Source: Penium margaritaceum
Lineage: Eukaryota > Streptophyta > Zygnematophyceae > Desmidiales > Peniaceae
Assembly (NCBI GenBank): GCA_023375785.1
Contig: SZWC01008545.1
Span: forward strand, 44,700-108,699
DNA length: 64,000 nucleotides
Direction of reading: 5' to 3'
The notes under the pieces were generated by a model. That model ran no database searches. It was given only the letters and a program-made list of their open reading frames with translations, and was not told where the DNA came from. Both the position numbers and the translations under genes were made by a program. Shown here piece by piece: positions 1 to 10,474 of this stretch. Each line of letters opens with the position of its first letter. Position 1 is the first letter of the stretch.

Positions 1-173
1 CTCTACGACCATGCCATAGGTGAGCTTGTCCTCTGTCCATCCTCCAAAGATGGCAATGAGAGGGCTCCAACTTTCATGAAGGGCCATGAGGAGGGCCATT
101 GCCTGCATCTTCCATCCCACATCATTACACTGTGAGGCGAGCGCCTCGATCTGCTGCATGGCGGTGATGACAG

Positions 174-220
<47 letters not shown>

Positions 221-569
221 GATTCTCACTGTCAGGATTTTCTTCATTGCAAAGATTGTGTTCGCCAGCGACTTGGATTGATGGATGACACAGAGTTTTT
301 ACCAAACTTCGGCTGCCAACGTGTAGCAGTAGAATTAGCCCCGCTATGACTCAGCTGTACCAAATACCTGCAGCATGAGCAAAGGCCTCCTTCTCTGCAA
401 AGGCCTCCCTCTGTGCCTGCATTGTTGTTACTTAATCGAGGACTTCCGTTCCCTTCATAACCTGCAACAACCCCTTACGTGCGAGGTGGATCTCGAAGTG
501 CCACCTCCATAGCCCAAAGCCTGGACCACTTCCATAATTCTGGATGGATTGCATCTCGTTCTGTGCCAT
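1..569 (-). pseudogene. Ty1/copia gag fragment (family C3)
   Basis: This is the N-terminal part of a copia capsid (gag, UBN2-type) protein read on the minus strand and cut off by the window edge. It aligns with the better preserved gag at 33812 onward: start MAQ at 567-569, then the block with Gly-Phe-Gly-Leu-Trp, the Trp-His-Phe-Glu-Ile-His segment and a Gly-Thr-Glu-Val-Leu-Asp motif. Further inward the reading frame is disrupted, and a (CT)n tract lies where the intact copy encodes Glu-Glu-Gly-Asp-Asp-Ala. The primer site and LTR remnant just upstream (678-805) confirm that this is the 5' end of an element lying in reverse orientation. It is a non-functional fragment; the family assignment is secure. 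Confidence 0.8.
177..217. repeat. (CT)n microsatellite inside gag
   Basis: About 20 uninterrupted CT dinucleotides lie inside the copia gag remnant. On the coding (minus) strand this is a GA tract at the site where the related copy at 34160-34170 has a short gaggaggg run, which suggests expansion from a purine-rich seed. Confidence 0.95.
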
Positions 570-677
570 TTGCGCAGTCTTCCACTCTGTGACCTCAGAG
601 TTTGACGGTGATGTCATCCCCTACGACAATCCCATCTGCCGCGAAAGCCGTGAGCCATTTGAAGACCGGGCAGGGCC

Positions 678-692
678 GTGGGTCCATAACCC
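678..692 (-). other. Primer-binding site, initiator-Met half-tRNA type
   Basis: The minus strand reads gggttatggacccac immediately inside the LTR end. It is one base different from the site at 33690-33704 and complementary to the anticodon arm of plant initiator-Met tRNA, not to its 3' end. Confidence 0.75.
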
Positions 693-694
693 TT

Positions 695-805
695 TGTCAG
701 AAAACTTTGTGGTAGAAGTTCCAACGTGGCCTGACAGATCCTCACTATGTTCACGGTTACGTTTGTGCATGTTTGGAGTCTAAGCGTGACATTTCTGGTT
801 GCCGC
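695..805 (-). repeat. LTR 3'-end fragment, copia family C3
   Basis: Reverse-complemented, this stretch matches the last ~110 bases of the C3 LTR (compare 39000-39110), including the internal cacgcttagactc block, the cacgttggaac block and the terminal tgaca. Homology stops abruptly near 805, where the gypsy remnant begins, so the LTR is truncated. Confidence 0.75.
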
Positions 806-1142
806 CGTGTCTTCGCTCTGCTCCCTCTTTGTCCATTCCGTTCTCGCTCTCCACTCTCAACTCGTGACAGTTCGCTCCGTCACACGCATTCCTTCGCTCA
901 GGTCTCATCCATTCATCACTTACGGTCTGCCTCGACTTTTCTCTCACCACCTTCTTGTCTACCTCACACCTCTGTTCCAGACATCACTCTCCTTCAATGC
1001 CCCCGCAACTAACTCCCCGCGACTCTTCACGCTTTCTTGCTTCCATCATTCATCTGATGTCATCGTACATGTCACCTCGCTTCTGCTTGATTCTTCCATT
1101 GCTAACCTCTTTTGCCGCAATCTTGTGAAATGGTATCAGAGC
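806..1142 (+). other. Candidate gypsy LTR end plus tRNA-iMet primer site
   Basis: Positions 1131-1142 read tggtatcagagc, exactly complementary to the 3' end of plant initiator-Met tRNA and the usual primer site of plant LTR retrotransposons. The pyrimidine-rich sequence from about 806 to 1130 would then be the 3' part of a 5' LTR. I could not find a matching second LTR in the window, so the LTR call is tentative, while the primer site itself is exact. Confidence 0.5.
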
Positions 1143-1860
1143 ATCAGGCAACATCACCTGGTGCCCCATAACCTAGTCATCGCTCCACCACTGCGATCAC
1201 CTCGCTCCTTGTCCAGCATTTATCTGCCGCCGCCACCACCGCTTCGCGCCGCTCAGCTTCGTCAGCAGCTGACATCAGCAACACTGCTTTGATTGCTCTT
1301 CAGACTAAAATGAATCCTCGCCATCCTGACCGAGCCCTGCATCCAATCCGTGCTTGTGGCCAACAGTTGGAGATGCACCGTCGATAACAACCGTGAGTAG
1401 CTCTCGAGCCGCCGCCTGTCGCCATCTTCCTCAAAGGTTCCTGCTGCCCGCAACCTATCCTGCTTCATCCCCCAGTTGAGAAAAGCGTCTTCGTCTTCCT
1501 CATCTGCTCCATCTGCTCCACCTGCTCCACCTGCTCCATCTGTCCCATCTACATCAGTATCACAGCCTTCATCTTCCCGAGCCGCCCTCTCGCGCCACCC
1601 TCACTCATCCTCAACAGCAGCAGATTGCCGCCCGTTGTCAGGACATCGGACACCACCACAACCGGTTGCGCACATGTCGAAAGGATATGCATGCCAACAC
1701 TCAACTACACGATGCACAAAAAAGAAATGCTGACAGTCGTGCACACGTTCAGGACATGTCAGTGTTATTTGGAATATTAACGATGTGTCTTCCGCACCAA
1801 CCACAACGCACACAAATACCTCAAGTCTTAGCCAAATATAAACTGTAAACAAACTTGATG
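1143..1860 (+). other. Probable leader and gag remnant of the gypsy element
   Basis: This lies between the tRNA-type primer site and the integrase fragment. It contains short Ser/Pro/Ala-rich frames and no recognisable domain. Its position suggests leader and gag, with the protease, RT, RNase H and integrase core lost by deletion. Confidence 0.3.
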
Positions 1861-2424
1861 GATGGATTTCCTCGATTTCAACTCCAACTACGCCAGACCC
1901 TTACAAAGATGCAAGCGGTAATGATACTAGCATTAGACCGATATTGCAGCAATGATGTGTTCAAAGTTGGGGATCGTGTCCTTCTTAGCTCCACAAACAA
2001 CAAGCTTTGTGGACAAAGACTTCACAAAGATCAAACTTGAATGGTTAGGACGGTGTGAAATTGAAAAAATGCAAACTCCTATAGCAGCTCGACTGCTCCT
2101 GCCAGACAACATGGTGATCCACCCAGTCTTCTACATCAGTAAGCTCAAGCACAATCGGGATCCTTGTGAGAGCTTCCTCGTTCAAGACGTTGTCCCTCAG
2201 CCTCCTATCGAAGTGGATGGGGATACAAAGAACGTGATTGAAGACATCCTTGGGCATCGACACCGTAGGAAAATGGCCAAGTATCTGGTGAAGTGGCACG
2301 ACTACAATGCCGTGCACAAGTGATGGGAGCCCTACGACAACCTTAGAGACGTTGACCATCTGATCGACGACTACTACCATCGACACCATTCTATGCCAGC
2401 AAACACATTGGAATATCATGGCTA
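1860..2424 (+). pseudogene. Ty3/gypsy integrase C-terminus with chromodomain
   Basis: This fragment holds the C-terminal end of a chromovirus pol. A Phe-Lys-Val-Gly-Asp-Arg-Val-Leu-Leu block near 1955-1985 is typical of the integrase C-terminal barrel. A His-Pro-Val-Phe-Tyr-Ile-Ser-Lys-Leu-Lys block at about 2113-2150 is the usual junction to the chromodomain. A chromodomain core (Tyr-Leu-Val-Lys-Trp-His-Asp-Tyr, then Trp-Glu-Pro-Tyr-Asp-Asn-Leu) lies at 2280-2345. A TGA at 2322 interrupts the frame just before the Trp-Glu-Pro motif, and a frameshift lies near 1985-2040. Chromodomains of this class guide integration to heterochromatin. The RT, RNase H and integrase core are absent, so only the tail of the element survives. 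Confidence 0.75.
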
Positions 2425-2439
2425 AATAGGAGAGAAGTA

Positions 2440-2812
2440 TTAGGACCCTGGCGTACACAAGTCCCTAAACTCCGTGAGTGGAAATTTTTGTCCTTAAACT
2501 TATGGCCCATTCCGCGTCGACCTCTGGGTTTTCCCGCTGTTGGGATGAGGAAGTTCTGGCCACTTTCCCAACATCCGGTGATCCGCTTCCGGCAGTTGTG
2601 ACACTTTCGACCAGTTTCCTCAAGGGTTGACACCAACATCAAGAACTGTATCAATATTTTGATACTATTTGGTAAACATTTATACATGATTAAAATTCTA
2701 TAAAATCCCAGCTCGATATTCACAAAACCCCTTGACTTCTTGATGCATTCTTTCAAAATATCCATTCTCGACGTGACGTTGTATGAGTAATTTGGCTTGA
2801 GCACCAAAGATC
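2440..2812 (-). repeat. Dispersed repeat R2, copy 1
   Basis: The reverse complement aligns along its length with 14250-14610. Shared blocks include ctttggtgctcaagcc at one end, caaaa-attgata and gtcga-agtgt in the middle, and gagtttagggact at the other end. No coding potential, inverted ends or target duplication could be fixed. Confidence 0.65.
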
Positions 2813-3450
2813 CAACAAATACCTTGTTTTAAATCTTGTCATTGCATATTTACGCTCTACTTGTTCAACACTTGTCATGGAAGTACACTTATTGCTAAAA
2901 ACAGACTATTTAATCTTCTGAATTCATCAGATCGCATTATGCTATGCACCGCATCCTTTGCCTCATTCGGGCACCCGTTCTTTTAGGAAGTGTTGAGCCT
3001 GGTTAACGTGGTTTTTTGGCTTGATGTCCTTGTTTCGTGGATGAACTTTCATTTCAGCTTTTTTTTTGTGATTCTTGTAATTTAATTGCCACATCATTCT
3101 TGTTGAAAAACCGCCCTGAATCATACACGAGACCTGTCAACACAAAATCTTCTTAAGTTGTTCCAACCACTGTGGCCCCCCGGTTGGGGCTGCGCCCCCC
3201 CGGTTGGGTGAACGGCCACGGCCCCGTGTTGCTCGCATGCCTAGAGCTAGCTCTGCGTGACGAGGAGTGACGAGGAGTAGAGCTAGCAGACCTGATTTTG
3301 GGTTGGACTCCACGACAGCGTAGGATCGTACCAACACCTTCTACACCAAGGATCCAGCGTTTTGTCGTGCGCCTCCCCGTCATGCCATCATCCGCCAAGT
3401 TTTTCGTATTCATGTTTGCATCAGGCTAGCCATCCTTGACACTCTAGCGG
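2813..3450. other. Unassigned AT-rich spacer
   Basis: No coding or repeat signal is seen apart from a short GC-rich direct duplication (ccccccggttggg twice at about 3177-3208) and a gacgaggagt duplication near 3259-3280. It may include the 5' flank of the Harbinger element. Confidence 0.3.
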
Positions 3451-3459
3451 ACATGTTGT

Positions 3460-4540
3460 GAATGTTGGAGGCCCATTTTTTGCATCGGACCATGCATAGA
3501 AGGTCTTTTGGTGCCTATATGCTGCTGCAAGAGTTAATTCATGGTCATCCAGCATGCATATTCAATGTCACACGTGTACTCCCAAAAGCATGGATGATCA
3601 ATGTTCCGTACATCACTTACAACACCACCATTTTTAAAAGTAATGTGCCCATCGTGGACAAGATTCTGATCTGGAATTTGTGTGCTTGCCATGCAATTTC
3701 AGTGCGGGAGATTGCTGAGATTTTTTATCATTGCATCATAACTGTGTATTGTGTACTAAATGAAGTGGTTGCCGCTATGTTATCCTTGGTAAGCATTGTC
3801 ATTTGACAACCACATGAAGGCGACCTTCCATCAACGACGTGGAGTGGCCAGCACGAGTACATGCCATGGTTTGTAGAATTTGTAGGTGCTATTGATGGAA
3901 CACACACTCTAAAGATTTTGTTTGCTTTAAGGCACAGTGCATACATCAGTTGTCAAAACCACATTACAAAAAATGTTCTAGCAGCTTGTGAATTGGAATT
4001 GCGCTCTACATTCACTTTTCTTGGGTGGAAGGGTTCCGTCCATGACGCACGTGTGTGCAATAATTCACTTGCTCATAAATTTAGGCTACCAACTAACACG
4101 TTCTACTTGGTGGATACATGATTTCCAGAAGGTTACAGCCTAATGCCACCTCTCCATAGTAGACATTACCACCTTATGAATTTTTGTGCATTTTCACCTA
4201 TGGACCCTTGAGAAATTTTCAATAGGACACATGCAAGGGCAAGATTATGCATTCAGCGGGATTTCAGGATCCTGAAGGGAAGTTTCCACATTCGTAGAGG
4301 TATGCCATGTGACAACACTTGCTTTCAATTTGGCCTCTTACAATCATGCTTCATTATGCACAATCTAATGTGGAAACACCAAGCATTGGACAATCAAGAG
4401 CAAGGCATGAGTGTGGCTTTGGGAGATGCGGCATTGAAGAAGCATCCCAGGAGGAGGAGGCGTTAGAAAATGGGACAATGCATGATTTGCGTGACAGAAT
4501 TACAAATGAAATGTGGGCCGGCTTCTTGTTTTGGTAAAAT
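3460..4540 (+). pseudogene. PIF/Harbinger transposase remnant
   Basis: This is a broken transposase of the PIF/Harbinger (ALP1-like, DDE) family, which cuts and pastes DNA elements. In order I see: an N-terminal helical region ending in Glu-Ile-Ala-Glu-Ile-Phe and Thr-Val-Tyr (3705-3750); a Gly-Ala-Ile-Asp-Gly-Thr-His motif with the first catalytic Asp (3886-3906); an Asn-Val-Leu-Ala-Ala-Cys block; Gly-Trp-Lys-Gly-Ser-Val-His-Asp-Ala-Arg-Val with the second Asp (about 4024-4056); a Leu-Val-Asp/Arg-His-Tyr-His block (4108-4173); and an Arg-Asp-Phe-Arg-Ile-Leu-Lys block (4257-4280). At 4254-4256, where the third catalytic Glu is expected, the codon is CAG (Gln). The frame changes at least three times. 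A Myb-like partner lies convergently downstream. Family call is good; the protein is inactive. Confidence 0.75.
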
Positions 4541-4589
4541 GAGGAAGATAGTGATAAAAAACAATCATCTTTGTAATTGACATGCCATA

Positions 4590-5430
4590 TCAATAGTAAC
4601 CATCCATTGTCTTTTGAGCGGTTAACTCACCCACCTCTGTCTCTTTCACAACCTTGAAGCCACACTTCTTGCCTTCCTTTATTGTCGTCAAAGAATCGTA
4701 GCCAAGGGTACAAGTTGAAACATATGCACACAATTCACCTTTTGATGCATTCACATTCTTATCAGCATTAACCATGCACACCGCAAGGCCATGTGATGAT
4801 TTTGGACCATTATCCTTAATAATGCACTCCATCTTTTCCGCTCCAAGCACCATTTTGTCCACCTTGTCAAGATGGCGCTCAATCCCGGTCCGCCGCTTGA
4901 CCTTACGTGCCTCCTCATTGGTGGACACGTCAGTCCCTTTGTCCACCGTCTTGGGAGGTACTTGTTCACTTGAAAGCATGTTTGCGCCAAAAGCATTGTC
5001 CGGTGTAAACAGCTTTGTAGCTAAATCATACCACGGCAGATTCATAACCTCCAAACAGTCGTGTTCAACATTCAATTTTCGGACGTCGTCCCACTTTTCA
5101 GCAGTGAATTCAATAATCCGAGTGGGTCCTATTAAATGCACTCACATTGAGACCAATCAACAATTGCACATGCTTCCATATTCATGTCAATATTGACATC
5201 CTTGATCGTACCGTATACCATAGATCTCTTGACAAAGCCTTCTCAAACCCAAATTCGTTGCCAAGCATGGGCACGATGTAGTCATAAAATTTTCCAAGCA
5301 AGAAGACGGTGTTACAGAACGATACTGTATGGTCCACAGCCATGCAAACAAGAGCAACACCACGCTCAGCGTTCCACACCATGCGGCCAGGCGGCCACAT
5401 AATAGTATGGCGGGAACCCATGGCTCATTT
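4590..5430 (-). pseudogene. Myb/SANT-like partner ORF of the Harbinger element
   Basis: Harbinger elements usually encode a second protein with a Myb/SANT-like domain that binds DNA and brings the transposase to the ends. On the minus strand, frames at 5182-5438 and 4590-5141 together resemble it. There is a helical N-terminal part with a Phe-Gly-Phe block and Arg-x-Arg-Met (5184-5260). Then come Trp-Asp-Asp-Val and a Pro-Trp-Tyr-Asp-Leu-Ala-x-Lys-Leu-Phe segment followed by an Asp-Asn-Ala-Phe-Gly stretch (about 4975-5100), as in the tail of plant Myb/SANT-like proteins. The rest is Lys/Glu-rich. The two parts are offset in frame. The convergent position next to a Harbinger transposase supports the call, but sequence similarity alone is modest. 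Confidence 0.45.
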
Positions 5431-5439
5431 ATGCCCAAT

Positions 5440-5930
5440 CATCCCAAATCCACACACTTGATTATGTGCGTACAATACTGAAACATATGGTGACGATCAT
5501 TCGAGGAAAAGAGCCTAGACATTTGTTAATGTTTATTGGAAATTACTTGTTACAATCATGTTCATAGTTACTTTTATGTACATTACCACAGGATTTCTTA
5601 GAAGTTCATCAAGGAATGGATTCCCTGAATTTTCGTTCAAAAATCACTTCTATAGAATATTTGTTTGAATTAAACACATTTCATCAGAGTATACTATTTT
5701 TGTATTTTCTATAGAATATTTTCATCAGAGTATTCATCAAACAAATGATTTTTCACATTGTGTCCTACTTTGTGCTTTTTGTACAGAGTATACTATTTTT
5801 GTAACTATGTTCTGGACGTAGGATTCTACTTGTGTCTCGCGACGTCCAAATGCATAACTGTTTTATTTTTTGGGGGATTCTTGACTCTCCTGCGGAATGT
5901 TCCATGGTCGTAAGTAATAACTCTTGGTCA
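5440..5930. other. AT-rich spacer with short local repeats
   Basis: No gene is seen. The phrases agagtatactatttttgta and ctatagaatatttt each occur twice between 5640 and 5805, indicating local duplication. Confidence 0.35.
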
Positions 5931-5931
5931 A

Positions 5932-6375
5932 CGTACCCCCCCCCCCCCCCCCCCCCCGCCCCCCAAATACCGCGAGTGAATTGGGGAAGTGTACCACGGA
6001 GTGTATCACAAATACACTCTACAATGTACGTTAGTGCATTGATACACTACCCAATACACCAACGCGAAGCATGTTGGGGGGGGGGGGGGGGGGGGGGGGG
6101 AGTGAACTCTCATCGTGGTACGAGTAGAACATCTCAGTTGTGCATAGTTTCCCAGTCTCTTACACTTAAACCGTCGGATGCCAACGATCTACAATCCCGA
6201 TATTTTCAGGCCTACTATATAGAAGGATCACATATCTGTTTTACATATGTCTACAGTCCGAAAATAGCGCATACCTAACAGGATGAACTTCTCACGAGTG
6301 GACAATCTTCGACGTCCTCCCCCTCCCCCCACCCACTATCAAAGTGTATCTGGTCAGTGTATTGGGTAGTGTTGG
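5932..6375 (+). repeat. Unclassified repeat R1, copy a
   Basis: A poly-C run (about 5937-5965) is followed by an arm rich in gtgtatc, aatacact and caatacac words, a poly-G run (about 6075-6100), a 256-bp core (6101-6356), and an arm with agtgtattgggtagtgt. The core is clearly homologous to 11087-11338, sharing gtgaactctcatcg, gtacgagtagaacat, gaccgtcggatgcca-like blocks and acccactatcaaagtgtat. No protein is encoded. Confidence 0.65.
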
Positions 6376-7356
6376 ATTTTACATAAGCAGAATCTTTAGG
6401 AATCTTCAGATGAGGTACTCTGATGGTTCAATTCTCTCGTACTGTGCTGAATTCGTTGGTGATGACTTCTCAGTTAAGGATAACCACTTAAACACACACA
6501 GGCACTCTTGCCTTGGCAATGTCACTGACTGTGCGATTCAAGAGTATGAACTGAAGGCACAGATACACGACTCGTCTCACAAGCTTTCCAACGGTACCAA
6601 GCTTGCTCGAAATGGTTACACACGGACGAAGTAATAGGAAATACAAACCTACAGCTACTTAACTGTCTACACTAGCTAGAAGCAAAAAAGTACAAGTGTT
6701 GACTCAGTCCGGTCTCCTTGTATCTTCACAGGATCTTCCGGACACCGCTCGATGATCCCTGATCATCGGCAGACCGAGGTTGGCGGATGCCCAGCGCCCT
6801 CGGTGCGATCCACGGACGAGATCGTCCGGATCTGCGGTAGCTTCTTCATGACCATCGATCTGGCTCGGGCTTTTGGCTAACGATGATGGTCCGACTGTAC
6901 CTCTCGATAGCAACGGTGCTGATCAATCCAAAACGCCCTCGCAAGATGCCTGACCACAGGATCCACCTTTAGAAAGAGGAATATCTTCAGCGGTTCCTTG
7001 GTCCGTGCCACGTCAGCAGCCTCGAAGTCGAGAGGAGCTCACGCTCGCACTCTCGCCTCGTCTCCCGGACCACACATCCTGTTGGACCAAAACTTGCCGA
7101 TACATATCACTGCTGATACAGGTATACCGTCAGCTCTCCGGAGCTCCAATGGGATGAGTAGAGGAAGTAGGGCCGCGGATGGATGGATCAGTGGGATGCC
7201 TAAAGAGGCCTGCCCACAGCCATACCATGCCCCGCCATAGGGGGGTCGAGAGAGTGATGACGATCTCACTCTCGGCCCTCTTGTTTTTCTTTTTGTTGAT
7301 GTTGTGCCGAGCCCAGTAGAGCAGTGGATCAAGATGATCTGACGGTTGTCCTTTTT
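6376..7356. other. Unassigned DNA, possibly part of a copia LTR
   Basis: No recognisable gene is seen. If the polypurine-tract call at 7363-7376 is right, the 3' LTR of the minus-strand copia element would extend leftward from 7362 into this region, but no second LTR is available for comparison. A near-palindrome, gagagtga-n6-tctcactctc, lies around 7250-7275. Confidence 0.25.
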
Positions 7357-7376
7357 CCAACATTCCCCCCCTTGTT
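7357..7376 (-). other. Candidate polypurine tract and LTR start
   Basis: The minus strand reads caaggggggg, then aa, then tgttgg: a purine tract directly followed by a TG start, as at a 3' LTR boundary. It lies downstream of the minus-strand copia RNase H, but 750 bp separate them, so this could also belong to another element. Confidence 0.3.
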
Positions 7377-8125
7377 GATCCAGCGCTGATGAAGTTGGAG
7401 CCGACAAGTGGAAAAAGAAAAGAAGCCCCCCCGCGAGAAGAGAGCCGGGAGGACGAGGGTGACAAAAGAGGAACAGGACGAGGCACGGGAATGCACGGCA
7501 AAAGAAATCCCCCCCCGGGCCAACCGAGCCTCGCTTGAGAGAGAAAAAGGAGAGAAGTCCGGAGCAGCAAGACACAGGGTGTACAGTGGGCCGGTGAGAA
7601 CTTTTTAGCCCGGGCCACGCCCCGACGGCTGAGAGATAGACCGGTCCCAACAGCACACCCTGCCCGGACTTGGGGGAGTGGGCCCCCTCCCGCGCATCCG
7701 GCCCGCAGGGTGAGCTGAACAGGGGCAGCCCACCCATGGGGGTCTGAAAGAGGAGAGCGAACGAGCTGAATATAGAAGGAGAGAAATTGTAGTTTGGAGC
7801 GGCGTGGGTCCAGCAGCAAAGCAGGACAGGAGGAGAGGGTGTTGGCTTTATGCGAGGACCGAGGCGCGAGAGGAAGGCAAAGCGCAGGGAGAGAGTGAGA
7901 GCAGCGGCAGGCAGAAGCAAGAGGAGGTGGAGAAAACGGTCGGACGCAACCCGCGTCCGTGCCAACGCCTCATGTGGGGGACACAAAAGCGGGAAGCGAC
8001 GACGATTCCACCAAGGACAATCTCCGTCCGTCCCAACGCCTCATCCGGGGGGGACGGAAAGAGAGAGCCAGGAACGAGCGGCAGCGGGGAAGGACAGAGA
8101 AGAAAGAAGACAGCGCCGAGAGGAG
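7377..8125. other. GC-rich, purine-rich spacer
   Basis: This lies between the copia RNase H stop and the candidate polypurine tract. Long frames exist on both strands but look like base-composition artefacts (Arg/Lys/Glu on one strand, Ser/Leu/Pro on the other). An imperfect direct duplication centred on cgtcc-tcc-aacgcctcat lies at about 7948-8060. Confidence 0.35.
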
Positions 8126-9850
8126 TCAGGACGAGGAGAGAAGGCCCATGCGGGCGCAGAGATGAGTGTGACGGTCAGCAGAAAGGGCTTTGGTGAAGAT
8201 GTCAGCAGTTTGGTCGACAGTGGGAAGATAGTGCATGACGACTTCGCCTTCTGCAACAGCGTCGCAAACATAGTGGTACTGCCGACGGACGTGCTTGGTG
8301 CGGTCATGAAGAACGGGATCCTCGGAAAGGGCGATAGCCCCTTCGTTGTCACAGTGGATGGGCGTAGGCTCAAGTTGGTCAAATCCAAGCTCGCTCAGAA
8401 GCATACGAAGCCAGACCGCCTCTCTTGTGCATTCGCTCTCAGCAATGTATTCAGCTTCAGTTGAGGAGAGAGCGACCACGGACTGCTTCTTGCTGCGCCA
8501 GCTGACGGGTCCACCGTTGAGGAGAAAGACGTACCCAGAGGTGGAGCGACTGGTGGTGTGATCACCAGAGAGATCAGCATCGCAGAAGCCCTGGAGAACA
8601 TTGTTACCAGAGCCGTAGCGGATAGCCAGAGAAGCAGACCCATGGAGATAGAAAATGCTACGCTTGGCAGCCACGATGTGAGCAGCAGTGGGGCGCTGAC
8701 AGCCTTAGCTGAGGAGACCAACAGTAAAGGAGAGGTCAGGTCTGGTAGCCACAGAAGCGTACATCAGGAAGCCTACCATGCGCGGAAAAGCGTCGGCATC
8801 TGCCAAGGAGGCCAAAGGTGTGGCTGCCGTGACTGGTTTGGTGAGGCCATGATCCTTGGAGAGTGGAGTGGCTTGAAGAGTGGATGCACCAAGCCCGAAC
8901 TTGTCAGCCACACGTTGAGCATAGGTGGCCTGGGTTAGTGTTACGTGACCGTGCAGGACGTCATGGGTGATCTGAATCCCAAGATAGTATGTGAGAGGTC
9001 CCATGTCCATCATCTCAAATCGGCGGGAGAGCTGCTGTTTGAGAGTATCCAGAATAGAGAGGGACGGTCCAAACAGGATAAGATCGTCCACGTAGAGAAT
9101 AACACCGAGAAGGTTAGACCCTCCGCGGAAGTACACAGAGTGGTCAGAGTGCAGGCGTTGGAGACCTTGCACCAAGAAAGATTCGTGGATCTTCAGGTTC
9201 CACTGTCGTGGAGCTTGCTTTAGCCCATACAGGGATTTGTTGAGCTTGCAGACATGATCGGGATGATCTGGGGAGACGAAGCCTTCTGATTGATTCATGT
9301 AGATAACTTCTATGAGATCACCGTTGAGGAAGGCACTCTTGAAATCCATTTGATGGAGATGCCATTTGTTGCTAGCAGCCAGAGAGAGGATCACCCTGAT
9401 GGATGAGTAATTGGCCACCGGTGCAAAAGTGTCTTGGTAGTTTACTCCGAGAACTTGGCTGAATCCCCGCGCGACAAGGCGTGCCTTGTGGCGATCAGGT
9501 GTACCTACACTGGTCAGCTTGGTCTTGAACACCCACTTACATGTGACAATGGGTGTGTTGGGTGGTTGAGGAACCAGATCCCATGTATGCTGTTTTTGAA
9601 GCTGAGAGAGCTCCTCTTGAGCTGCTTGACGCCATTGGTCTGCATCTGGGCGGCGCATAGCATCTTTGAAGCTGGTGGGATCCACTACTTGTGTGAGTAG
9701 TGCTGTATGGTCGAGGTCGTCGTCTGCGGAAAACTCGGTTGTGGACGGAAAGCCAAGCTGAAGGAATGTCGGCGGTCTGGTGAGTCTGGCTGACCGCCGG
9801 AGTCCAGATTGTGAAGGAGTGCTGGAGGCATCCTTCTGTGAGGCAGTGGG
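8126..9850 (-). pseudogene. Ty1/copia reverse transcriptase and RNase H (element A)
   Basis: This is the C-terminal half of a copia polyprotein, which copies element RNA into DNA and degrades the template. In order: the pre-RT block with Trp-Val-Phe-Lys-Thr-Lys and His-Lys-Ala-Arg-Leu-Val-Ala (about 9490-9540), Gln-Met-Asp-Phe-Lys-Ser-Ala-Phe-Leu-Asn-Gly (about 9320-9350), Tyr-Gly-Leu-Lys-Gln-Ala-Pro, an intact catalytic Tyr-Val-Asp-Asp-Leu-Ile-Leu (about 9075-9100), Tyr-Tyr-Leu-Gly-Ile, and Thr-Arg-Pro-Asp. RNase H follows with Asp-Ala-Asp-Leu-Ser-Gly-Asp and Ser-Thr-Glu-Ala-Glu-Tyr-Ile (8430-8560). One TAA (8705-8707) splits RT from RNase H in the same frame; no indel is needed. Gag, protease and integrase are missing: the frame runs into an R1 repeat and the first gap. 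Its sequence differs from families C1-C3. Confidence 0.88.
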
Positions 9851-9892
9851 AGCATGACGATGTTCTTCTAGAGGTAGTGTATCAAGGGAGTG

Positions 9893-10032
9893 GCCGTTGT
9901 AATGCACAAGTGTGCAAATACACTTGTGTACATCATTCAGCGATTGCAAGATACACTTCCCAATACACTCCCCCAATACACTCGGTGTATTTGGGGAGGG
10001 GGGTATCGTTGTCTCCCCCCCCCCTTCCCCCC
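9893..10032 (+). repeat. Unclassified repeat R1, copy b (cut by gap)
   Basis: Words acaaatacacttgtgtaca, gatacactt, ccaatacac and a terminal poly-C run match the arm of R1 copy c at 10980-11085. The copy sits where the upstream part of copia element A should be, so R1 either inserted there or marks a rearrangement. The rest is lost in the assembly gap. Confidence 0.6.
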
Positions 10033-10413
10033 NNNNNNNNNNNNNNNNNNNNNNNNNNNNNNNNNNNNNNNNNNNNNNNNNNNNNNNNNNNNNNNNNNNN
10101 NNNNNNNNNNNNNNNNNNNNNNNNNNNNNNNNNNNNNNNNNNNNNNNNNNNNNNNNNNNNNNNNNNNNNNNNNNNNNNNNNNNNNNNNNNNNNNNNNNNN
10201 NNNNNNNNNNNNNNNNNNNNNNNNNNNNNNNNNNNNNNNNNNNNNNNNNNNNNNNNNNNNNNNNNNNNNNNNNNNNNNNNNNNNNNNNNNNNNNNNNNNN
10301 NNNNNNNNNNNNNNNNNNNNNNNNNNNNNNNNNNNNNNNNNNNNNNNNNNNNNNNNNNNNNNNNNNNNNNNNNNNNNNNNNNNNNNNNNNNNNNNNNNNN
10401 NNNNNNNNNNNNN
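10033..10413. other. Assembly gap (N)
   Basis: This is 381 N, directly after a poly-C run. Confidence 0.99.
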
Positions 10414-10474
10414 TTCGATCATTGCAAGAATGTGAATTATGTGATCTTTAAATTCGTTCAGTTTTTTTTCATGA

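Noticed and set aside
6704-6913. Possible gypsy RT block (Met-Thr-Ile-Asp-Leu) near 6850
   Set aside because: A single five-residue resemblance on the plus strand with no neighbouring RT motif.
7039-7986. 315-codon minus-strand Ser/Leu/Pro frame
   Set aside because: Lies between the copia RNase H and a candidate polypurine tract, in biased GC-rich DNA. No motif; overlapping frames are also open.
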